From assembly GCA_041691015.1 (NCBI GenBank), contig JBEPVN010000002.1:1-64000 (forward strand): a stretch of DNA of 64,000 nt. Reading direction: 5' to 3'. Under the pieces are notes generated by a model that was not told where the DNA came from, searched no databases, and saw only the letters and a list, made by a program, of their open reading frames with translations. This DNA is from JBBSJT01 sp041691015 (GTDB taxonomy: Bacteria > Chlamydiota > Chlamydiia > Chlamydiales > Parachlamydiaceae). Shown piece by piece: positions 57,654-64,000 of this stretch (positions are counted from its first letter, which is position 1; each line of letters starts with the position of its first letter). The position numbers and the translations under genes are program-made.

Positions 57654-59681
57654 TTAAATTTTAGTAATTCGTGCATGTTCAGCGTCGACATCTTCTTGAG
57701 ACACTGTTTTTTCCTTGTCCCGATAAATGAGTCTTAAGGTAACGTTTTTTAAACCCTTGCCTAATTTTTCGCTTCTATAAATATCAATTAAGAAAACGCT
57801 CTCAAGTAGTTTTGACGGAACTGAAAAAATCATTTTAAGAATCTGATCATAACTGATCGCTTCTTCCAAAGTGACTGTCCAGTCTCTTGTCGAACTTGGA
57901 TATATCGGCAAAGGAGACATTTTTACATGGCTTTTCTTTAAAGGGTATAAATCATGAAGGCTTATTTCAGCAAATAAAATCCTCGTCTGGATATCTAATT
58001 TTCTTTGGATCGAAGGATGTATCTCACCAAGAGAACCTATTTCCAAATCCCCTGCAAAGATTGCAGCTTGTCTTGCATCGTGAAAAGTCTTAAGGTGATT
58101 TTCTTTAAAGACACAATCTTTAATGCCAAGATTTTCCAAAAGATTTTCAACAATCCCTTTCAGGTCAAAAAAATCGATGTTCTCCGGATGCTTACTCCAT
58201 GAGTCATGCTCTTTTTTTCCTGTCAAAATAATGCCAAGAACGGAATGTTCTTTAAATTTATTTTCTGTCTTAAAGTGAATGCGTCCAATTTCAAAAGAGC
58301 TTATTGAATGGTTTTGATGATCGGCATTATATTTAACAGCCTGAAGAAGCCCCGGCAAAAGAGATGTTCTTAAAATCGATTGCTCTACCGATGTTGGGTT
58401 TAACACCTTTACAACAGCATCTTCTGACATGTTCGGACCATTTACAACATTTAGAAGAGTAGGACCAATCAAGTCGCAAGTCAAAAACTCCTGCAATCCT
58501 TCTGCTAAAAGAGTATTTCTTACTTCAGTTTCAAAAAGGTACATCGGAGAGTGCGGCAAATTGGACACGTGATACTTCGGATACGCTTTTGGGATATTAT
58601 CATAACCATAGACGCGAGCTACTTCCTCGACCAAATCTATTTCATTCTGGATGTCGTTTCTATAAGTCGGAACTTTTACGCTAAAGCACGATTTACCGTC
58701 CACACTGCTTTTCATATCTAATTTTTTAAAGATAGACTCAATTTCACTGACACCAAGATGGGTGCCTAAAAGCTCGTTTACACGGTTTAACCTGCAGGAA
58801 ATTGTTTTTTCTATAAATTCATTTTTTTTGATATCAATGAATCCTTTTGATACCTTTCCAGAAGCTATTTTTTGCATAAGACTTGCTGCAAAATCCAATG
58901 CATACAAAACAATATTTGGATCAGTGGCTCTCTCAAAACGCTTTGATGCATCTGTTTGGAGGCCAAGCCGCTTACTTGTTTTGCGGATGGCAGTCGGCAA
59001 AAAGCATGCCGATTCGATCACAACATTTTTTGTGCTACCAGTAATTTCGCTATTTAAACCGCCCATGACGCCTGCAATGGCAATTGCTTTTTCAGGATCG
59101 GCAATCAAGAGATCCTCTTCTGTCAATTTTTTTTGTTTTTCATCAAGAGTTGTCACGGTTTCTTCTTTTGAGGCAGACCGCACAACTATTGTGGAATCTT
59201 TTATTTTGTCAAAATCAAAGGCATGCAAGGGATTGCCAACTGCCATCATCACATAATTTGTGATATCGACGATGTTATTGACAGAACGAATGCCGCAAAG
59301 TTCAAGTTTGTCCTGGAGCCATTTTGGAGAATCGGCGATGACAACATCTTTTATAAGCCTGCATGAATACCTTAGGGATTTATCCAAATCTTGTACATCG
59401 ACTTTCAACGAGTTTTCAATAGGACTAAAATCATCTTCCAAAAGAGCGTTTTCAGGCATTTTTAGCGGCAAATCATAGGCGCAGGAAAGCTCTCTTGCAA
59501 CGCCCAAAACGCTGGAGCAATGCCCAAGATTTGGCGTTAATGAAATCTCAAAAACTGTTTCGTTGTGGATTGTTTCAACGCCATCTACTTCTAAACCTGC
59601 AAGCGTCAATGTTTTTGCAATTTCTCTTGAGGGATGATTTATATCAATAAATTCTTTTAACCAGCTTAATGGAATTTTCAT
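57654..59681 (-). CDS. pheT: Phenylalanyl-tRNA synthetase beta subunit, lacking the N-terminal tRNA-binding domain
   Basis: PheT of 675 aa; with PheS it charges tRNA-Phe. Residues 1-36 (IPLSWLKEFIDINHPSREIAKTLTLAGLEVDGVE) match the normal start. The sequence then jumps at ~40-45 to the region that follows the EMAP-II-like tRNA-binding domain in usual PheT (VFEISLTPNLGHCSSVLGVARELS), so about 110-115 residues are missing. The B3/B4 editing domain, B5 and the catalytic-like core are present. The C-terminal FDX-ACB domain (YPSSTRDWTV to RLIYRDKEKTVSQEDVDAEHARI) is present but ends about 12 residues early. Usual length is ~790 aa. Confidence 0.93.
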   Translation of the reverse strand: MKIPLSWLKEFIDINHPSREIAKTLTLAGLEVDGVETIHNETVFEISLTPNLGHCSSVLGVARELSCAYDLPLKMPENALLEDDFSPIENSLKVDVQDLDKSLRYSCRLIKDVVIADSPKWLQDKLELCGIRSVNNIVDITNYVMMAVGNPLHAFDFDKIKDSTIVVRSASKEETVTTLDEKQKKLTEEDLLIADPEKAIAIAGVMGGLNSEITGSTKNVVIESACFLPTAIRKTSKRLGLQTDASKRFERATDPNIVLYALDFAASLMQKIASGKVSKGFIDIKKNEFIEKTISCRLNRVNELLGTHLGVSEIESIFKKLDMKSSVDGKSCFSVKVPTYRNDIQNEIDLVEEVARVYGYDNIPKAYPKYHVSNLPHSPMYLFETEVRNTLLAEGLQEFLTCDLIGPTLLNVVNGPNMSEDAVVKVLNPTSVEQSILRTSLLPGLLQAVKYNADHQNHSISSFEIGRIHFKTENKFKEHSVLGIILTGKKEHDSWSKHPENIDFFDLKGIVENLLENLGIKDCVFKENHLKTFHDARQAAIFAGDLEIGSLGEIHPSIQRKLDIQTRILFAEISLHDLYPLKKSHVKMSPLPIYPSSTRDWTVTLEEAISYDQILKMIFSVPSKLLESVFLIDIYRSEKLGKGLKNVTLRLIYRDKEKTVSQEDVDAEHARITKI

Positions 59682-59833
59682 GGGCTTATTCTTTTTTTTA
59701 AATTAAAACTAATCAGTATTTATAGAGAATAGCATACGGAATTTTAAATAGAAAACAAGAATTATTCTGTAATATTTTCTCCTGTTCTGATAGACTCTTG
59801 TCTTTATAAACTCTAAAAATCAAAGGATCTATC

Positions 59834-60265
59834 ATGACTGTAGAACAAACCCTATCCATCATCAAACCAGACGCTGTCGGCGGAAACAAAATCGGAAATA
59901 TCATTTCGCGCTTTGAAGATCAAGGTTTAAGAATTGTTGCTGCTAAAATGCAACACCTTACAAAAGAAAAAGCAGAAGGTTTTTATTCAGTTCACAAAGA
60001 ACGCCCTTTCTTTAACGATCTTGTTTCATTCATGACGACAGGACCTGTTTTGATCATGGTTTTAGAAGGCCAAAACGCCATTGCGAAAAACCGCGATATC
60101 ATGGGCGCAACAGATCCTAAAAAAGCTACTGCCGGAACAATTAGAGCAGACATTGCAAAAAGCATCGATGAAAATGCAGTTCATGGATCTGATGCTCCGG
60201 AAACTGCGCGCGAAGAAATCAAATTTTTCTTCAATTCAGAAGAAGTTTGCCCGCGCACAAGATAA
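59834..60265 (+). CDS. ndk: Nucleoside diphosphate kinase (cytosolic)
   Basis: NDK of 143 aa, transferring phosphate between nucleoside di- and triphosphates through a phospho-His. TLSIIKPDAVGGNKIG at the N-terminus holds the catalytic Lys. MGATDPKKATAGTIRADIAKSIDENAVHGSDAPETA holds the phosphorylated His (NAVHGSD). No signal peptide. It is followed after nine bases by pabA and then by a secreted NDK paralogue. Confidence 0.97.
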   Translation: MTVEQTLSIIKPDAVGGNKIGNIISRFEDQGLRIVAAKMQHLTKEKAEGFYSVHKERPFFNDLVSFMTTGPVLIMVLEGQNAIAKNRDIMGATDPKKATAGTIRADIAKSIDENAVHGSDAPETAREEIKFFFNSEEVCPRTR

Positions 60266-60274
60266 TTGTTTTAA

Positions 60275-60838
60275 ATGATTCTTTTAATCGATAATTACGA
60301 TTCATTTACTTACAATATCGCACAGTGCTTCCAAATGATTGGAAGTACTGTGCATGTAGTTTGCAATGATGTTTCCCATATCGATTTTATACCCACCCAC
60401 TTAGTCATTGGGCCAGGTCCTGGGACTCCTTCCTCTGCCGGTATTTCGAAAGAGCTCATCCATACCTATCTGAACAAAATTCCCATTCTTGGCATTTGTC
60501 TTGGTCATCAATGCATTGCCGAATTTTTTGGAGGTATTGTTTTGAGGGCAAAAAAACCGATGCATGGGAAGTTAAGCAAAATCTATCACGACGAAAAGGG
60601 TCTCTTTAAAGGAATGCCAAAACCTTTTGTTGCAACACGCTATCACTCACTTATTGTTGAGAAAAAAAGTTTTCCAAAGGAACTCATTATATCTGCAGAA
60701 ACATCAGATGGCGAAATTATGGGCTTAAGGCATAAAGAATACGCGCTTGAATCCGTACAGTTTCATCCGGAATCTGTGACTACTGAAAAAGGATTGACAC
60801 TATTCCAAAATTTTATAAACTCAAAAAAAATAACTTAA
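60275..60838 (+). CDS. pabA: Glutamine amidotransferase (PabA/TrpG type)
   Basis: Class I amidotransferase of 187 aa. MILLIDNYDSFTYNIAQC leads to the oxyanion motif VIGPGPGTPSSAGIS and the nucleophile in LGICLGHQCIAEFFGG (Cys ~78), with the His-Glu pair in SVQFHPESVTTEKG. These provide ammonia to a PabB/TrpE partner, for folate (p-aminobenzoate) or tryptophan synthesis; no partner gene is in the window. The two types cannot be told apart reliably by sequence. Sandwiched between two ndk genes. Confidence 0.92.
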   Translation: MILLIDNYDSFTYNIAQCFQMIGSTVHVVCNDVSHIDFIPTHLVIGPGPGTPSSAGISKELIHTYLNKIPILGICLGHQCIAEFFGGIVLRAKKPMHGKLSKIYHDEKGLFKGMPKPFVATRYHSLIVEKKSFPKELIISAETSDGEIMGLRHKEYALESVQFHPESVTTEKGLTLFQNFINSKKIT

Positions 60839-60856
60839 ATTAAAGGAATATTTTTT

Positions 60857-61324
60857 ATGTTAAAAAAAACACTTTTTTGTTTAACGACGCTTCTACACTT
60901 TTCTTTGCATGCTGAAAAAACACTTTCCATAATAAAACCGGATGCTGTTTCAAATCATCATATAGGAGAGATTATCTCGCGATTTGAAAAAAATAATTTA
61001 AAAATTTCGGGCTTAAAAATGGTGAAGCTTAATAGGCAAGAAGCCGGAAAATTTTATGCTGAGCATAAAGACCGTCCTTTTTATGGGGAACTTGTCGAAT
61101 TCATGAGCTCATCTCCTGTTGTCATTATGGTGTTAGATGGTGACAATGCAGTTGCGAAAAATAGAGAGCTCATGGGAGCTACCGACCCGAAAAAAGCAGA
61201 TGCCGGCACAATCAGAAAAGACTTTGCGGAATCGATGGGCAAAAATGCTGTCCATGGCTCAGATAGTGTGGAGAGTGCCAAGACAGAGATCGAGTTCTTC
61301 TTCAAACCCCACGACCTATTTTAA
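60857..61324 (+). CDS. Nucleoside diphosphate kinase with signal peptide
   Basis: NDK paralogue of 155 aa. Residues 1-19 (MLKKTLFCLTTLLHFSLHA) form a signal peptide with a likely cut after Ala19. The mature part begins EKTLSIIKPDAVSNHHIG and keeps the catalytic Lys and His (GKNAVHGSDSVESAKTEIEFFF). It shares MGATDPKKA.AGTIR with the cytosolic copy, 592 bases upstream. It should be exported to the periplasm and perhaps beyond, where ATP or GTP pools of the host could be modified. Start preceded by AAAGGAA. Confidence 0.93.
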   Translation: MLKKTLFCLTTLLHFSLHAEKTLSIIKPDAVSNHHIGEIISRFEKNNLKISGLKMVKLNRQEAGKFYAEHKDRPFYGELVEFMSSSPVVIMVLDGDNAVAKNRELMGATDPKKADAGTIRKDFAESMGKNAVHGSDSVESAKTEIEFFFKPHDLF

Positions 61325-61348
61325 ATTAGTACAGCAAATCGTAAATCC

Positions 61349-62074
61349 TTACATACGGAATTCGAGTCCAAGGTAGGTTCTCTTTGCCTCTTCATTGTGA
61401 ATCAGCTCATCGACATGACCGCTCATCATGACTTTGCCATCGCGGACAATATAACTTCTATGAACGACTGAAAAAATCTCTCTTGCGTTATGGTCTGTGA
61501 TCAAAATGCTGATATTCTTTTTGGAAAGCAAAGTCACCATATGCTTGACCTCTTGAACAGAAATCGGATCTATATTTGCAAAAGGCTCATCAAGAAGTAA
61601 AAACGTCGGGTTTGTGACCAAAGCCCTTGTAATTTCAAGGCGCCGTCTTTCACCGCCAGAGAGCGCTATAGCTTTCTTTTTGGCAAGTTTTTCCAAGTGA
61701 AGCTCTCCTAACAGTTCTTCCAAACGCTGTTTTCTTTCAGCTTTGGTGAGAGGAAGGCATTCCAAAATACTCATCACGTTTTCTTCCACGGTCAAATAAC
61801 GAAAAACAGAAGGCTCTTGCGCTAAATACCCCATTCCCATGCGCGCTCTTTTATGAACAGGCTCGTTTGTGACATCGACATCTTGAAAAATGACGCTGCC
61901 ATTATCCGGCTTTATCAACCCGATTGTCATATAAAAAGCTGTTGTTTTCCCGGCGCCGTTTGGGCCAAGAAGCCCCACAATTTCTCCTTGACCGACCTCA
62001 AAACTCAAACCATTGACAACGGTTCTGCCGCTATAGCTTTTGACCAAATTCTTAACTTGAAGACATGTTTTCAT
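61349..62074 (-). CDS. lptB: LPS export ABC transporter ATP-binding protein LptB
   Basis: ATPase of 241 aa. Walker A is LGPNGAGKTTAFY (~35-47), the signature LSGGERRRLEITRAL (~138), and Walker B FLLLDEPFANIDPISV (~158). The switch His is in LITDHN, as in LptB rather than generic importers. It powers LPS extraction from the inner membrane. Its ATG overlaps the lptA stop (4 bases). CT653 (yhbG) is the Chlamydia counterpart. Confidence 0.95.
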   Translation of the reverse strand: MKTCLQVKNLVKSYSGRTVVNGLSFEVGQGEIVGLLGPNGAGKTTAFYMTIGLIKPDNGSVIFQDVDVTNEPVHKRARMGMGYLAQEPSVFRYLTVEENVMSILECLPLTKAERKQRLEELLGELHLEKLAKKKAIALSGGERRRLEITRALVTNPTFLLLDEPFANIDPISVQEVKHMVTLLSKKNISILITDHNAREIFSVVHRSYIVRDGKVMMSGHVDELIHNEEAKRTYLGLEFRM

Positions 62075-63585
62075 AACGGATTTCCTTTTGCAGGCTCTAA
62101 AGAAAAATGATTTTTAAGTTTTTCGAGCTCGTGTCCCTCTAGGCTAAAACGCACATCGCCAAAGCCTTGAATCGATTCTTTCTTTGTCATTTGGTCGCGT
62201 TTGATTTTAACAGAAGGAGCGCTAATTTGTAAGTTGTTTGCTTTGTCATAAAAAAGAACCCTCGAGGTACTGGAGCTTGTCATCTGCATCTCGTTAGTCA
62301 AAGGATAGAATTCAACAACATCTGCTAAGGCGTATTGTAAAAACGCCTCGGATTCTTCAGGATTTACTGTTGATCTGTTTAAAATACGGATGTTGCCTTC
62401 CAAGGTTAATTTTTCAAGGCAGATCGTCCCATCATTTTCAACATAATCCAAAACAGCGCAGTCGGCATATATTTCACCGAGAATATCGTTAAAATAGACT
62501 TGCATCCCATCTGAAACATAGCCGTTTATATCACGGGGGCTTTCAATGGTTGTTTTTTGCAAGATATGATCCACGGCTACTTTTCCATAAGATGTTAATG
62601 TATGGATAAGCTTTTTTTCGTGATCGATATGGGCAATCACAGTCTCATCCAAGCTCTCGACCAAGATTACTTTTTTTTTGCCGGCTATTTCCTCGTAATA
62701 AATTTTTACTTCTTGCTCGCTCTGAAGCTCTCCATAATTTTTTTGATGGATGCTGATGTTGCCTGTAAAAGTTAAAGTTTTAAACTGTTCATTCCAATGC
62801 ATCATGTCGCTTTCAAAATGAATTTTTTCAGAGGTATCTTCTTTGTCGCTAAGCGAGAGAAATCCTCGTGGAAATGTAAAGGCCAAGTCTTTTTTTTCCG
62901 AGTCGATATCAATTTTGGTAGCTCTGATGAGATCGCCATTCTTATTCGTAATCTGACACATTCCATGCTGACTTGCAGCAGACAAATTAATGCGGCCTGG
63001 ATTTTTTTTTGGTTCTTCCTCGTTTTTTATACGTTGGTAAACTGCCCTGTCAGAAGAGGCTATAAAATCATGATTATAATTTAAAGTTACATTTTGCAAG
63101 GCTGTAATTTCAGAGATGGAATTTTTTAAACTTTTGGGATCCTCTTTTGTAAGCTGAACATCCATTTTGCGGCTCTTAAACAAAATAGGAACAATTTTTT
63201 CGCCATTTATTGCACAATTTTCTGTATAAATGACATATTCCTGTTCAAAATTTCCGGTAAATTTGCCCGTCGAGTCAAGGTAGTCAAGATCCGCATGGGA
63301 GCATAAAAACCTACCTCCCCCTTCAAGTTCCACTTTGACACTATCATCCATTGTCAAATGCACAAATCTTAATTTTTTTTTACCCTCTTCCGGGGTTAAA
63401 ACAATGTGATTCGCATAAATTTTTCCAAGCTTCTGCTCCACGACCACATCACCGCTTAAAACAATTTGCTTTCCGTCATAATTGGCTTTGCAAGAATCGA
63501 TGACGACAACATCCTCTTCTTCTGCAAAAAGACTTGAGAAGAAAAAGAAAAAGACAGAAAAAAATAAAGTGATTTTTTTATTCAT
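62071..63585 (-). CDS. lptA: LptA/OstA-like LPS transport protein
   Basis: Protein of 504 aa with a signal peptide (to about LFAEEE, residue ~22). It has repeated OstA-type strand units (GKQIVLSGDVVVEQKLGKIYANHIVL; FKTLTFTGNISIHQKNYGEL; KIYYEEIAGKKKVI) typical of the periplasmic bridge that carries LPS from LptC to LptD. It is much longer than E. coli LptA (~185 aa), with several copies of the fold in tandem, perhaps combining LptA and part of LptD N-domain. The next gene, lptB, starts inside its stop; the LptC-like gene lies 8 bases upstream. Confidence 0.85.
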   Translation of the reverse strand: MNKKITLFFSVFFFFFSSLFAEEEDVVVIDSCKANYDGKQIVLSGDVVVEQKLGKIYANHIVLTPEEGKKKLRFVHLTMDDSVKVELEGGGRFLCSHADLDYLDSTGKFTGNFEQEYVIYTENCAINGEKIVPILFKSRKMDVQLTKEDPKSLKNSISEITALQNVTLNYNHDFIASSDRAVYQRIKNEEEPKKNPGRINLSAASQHGMCQITNKNGDLIRATKIDIDSEKKDLAFTFPRGFLSLSDKEDTSEKIHFESDMMHWNEQFKTLTFTGNISIHQKNYGELQSEQEVKIYYEEIAGKKKVILVESLDETVIAHIDHEKKLIHTLTSYGKVAVDHILQKTTIESPRDINGYVSDGMQVYFNDILGEIYADCAVLDYVENDGTICLEKLTLEGNIRILNRSTVNPEESEAFLQYALADVVEFYPLTNEMQMTSSSTSRVLFYDKANNLQISAPSVKIKRDQMTKKESIQGFGDVRFSLEGHELEKLKNHFSLEPAKGNPL

Positions 63586-63593
63586 TTTTAGAA

Positions 63594-64000
63594 TTAGCTC
63601 TTTGGTTGATAGAATGTCGCTTTTAATTTTGTGGCTTTAAATTCCAAGCTCTTTCCCTTTAGGGAAAACTCTGCTGATTCTGCAATCCCGCTCATTAATT
63701 TTTTTTTATGTAAGGGCGCTTCACTAAACTCATGCCCTTCCACTAAAAACCGCTCGATTTTAACATGATTTGCATAAAAAGAATCTGTTTTATAATAGTA
63801 AGTACCAAGATCTGCTGTCATGAAACGCATAATTTGCATTGGTTTTAAGCGATCCTTTTCTTTTGAAATAATTCTCTTTTCATTATTTTCATTCTGATTT
63901 CTTAAAACGAGTTTGCCGTCATCTGAAAAAATCACCTCTTCACCAGACGGCAAGATGTAATAGAGTTCCTCCTGCATGCAGCACACGACCAAATTCATAT
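63594..64000 (-). CDS. lptC: LptC-like protein (truncated by the window edge)
   Basis: At least 134 aa are visible, and the frame is open to the window end, so the N-terminus (probably a membrane anchor) lies outside. The visible part is a set of short strands (EVIFSDDGKLVLR; FYANHVKIERFLVEGHEFSEA; SLKGKSLEFKATKLKATFYQP) of the OstA/LptC type. With lptA and lptB, in the order C-A-B on the minus strand, it would form the LPS export bridge. The family call depends mainly on context. Confidence 0.65.
   Translation of the reverse strand, partial: MNLVVCCMQEELYYILPSGEEVIFSDDGKLVLRNQNENNEKRIISKEKDRLKPMQIMRFMTADLGTYYYKTDSFYANHVKIERFLVEGHEFSEAPLHKKKLMSGIAESAEFSLKGKSLEFKATKLKATFYQPKS

Noticed and set aside
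58762..59256. 164-codon open frame antisense to pheT
   Set aside because: Lies entirely within pheT on the other strand; low-information composition and no start signals.

Overview
The window comes from a low-GC member of the phylum Chlamydiae, most likely an environmental (amoeba- or protist-associated) lineage rather than Chlamydia itself. Gene order is the main evidence. From memory of Chlamydia trachomatis synteny, the order rplC...rplQ-gapA-(CT504-like), then fmt-lpxA-fabZ-lpxC-lnt, then LptE-like/BamD-like-dnaE-uhpC-hisS-mip-trmL-trxA is chlamydial. The ribosomal cluster lacks the genes that chlamydiae keep elsewhere or have lost (rpsJ, rpsN, rpmD, adk, infA, rpmJ, rpsD). Accessory content points away from the reduced human and animal Chlamydia: umuDC, tandem SPFH proteins, a pair of F-box-like proteins and a signal-peptide-bearing NDK paralogue. 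The family cannot be resolved by eye.

Layout. 1-240: a direct repeat, then a tRNA-Leu(UAA) flanked by terminators on the minus strand. 326-14865 (minus): a 23-gene ribosomal protein/secY/rpoA operon transcribed from rplC to rplQ, then a strong hairpin, a separate gapA promoter, gapA and a CT504-like gene. 15131-17738 (minus): an SLBB-type membrane protein and two proteins at the locus where Chlamydia carries the inclusion-membrane protein CT529; one has two tandem-repeat arrays, Ala/Lys/Asp-rich and His-rich. 17951-23630 (minus): fmt, the lipid A start genes lpxA-fabZ-lpxC, lnt and a DoxX protein. 23803-28881 (plus): two SPFH proteins, rsmB, a SurA-like chaperone and rsmA (ksgA). A composite inverted repeat separates rsmA from convergent dacF and touches both stop codons.

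30457-44000: a small orphan gene, LptE-like and BamD-like envelope proteins, dnaE, uhpC, an unknown membrane protein, hisS (without the adjacent aspS), mip, trmL, an unknown gene and trxA. 44147-53013: trhO, a umuD-umuC operon with a perfect palindrome in its promoter, a Lys-rich protein with a C-terminal XRE-type helix-turn-helix and a palindrome over its own start, a histidine phosphatase, a DUF116-like Cys-rich protein, a SNF2 helicase and a small coiled-coil gene. 53416-57634: an unknown gene, two F-box-like proteins and a YwqK/MORN-repeat lipoprotein. 57654-64000: a PheT lacking its N-terminal tRNA-binding domain, ndk-pabA-ndk2 (the second NDK carries a signal peptide), and lptB-lptA-lptC (the last cut by the window edge).

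Functionally the window joins translation and transcription, lipid A synthesis and LPS export (lpxA/C, fabZ, lptA/B/C/E), outer-membrane biogenesis (BamD-like, SurA-like, Mip), host-derived sugar phosphate uptake (uhpC), a mutagenic repair module (umuDC) and several candidate host-interaction proteins. No insertion sequence, prophage, CRISPR array or rRNA gene was seen.
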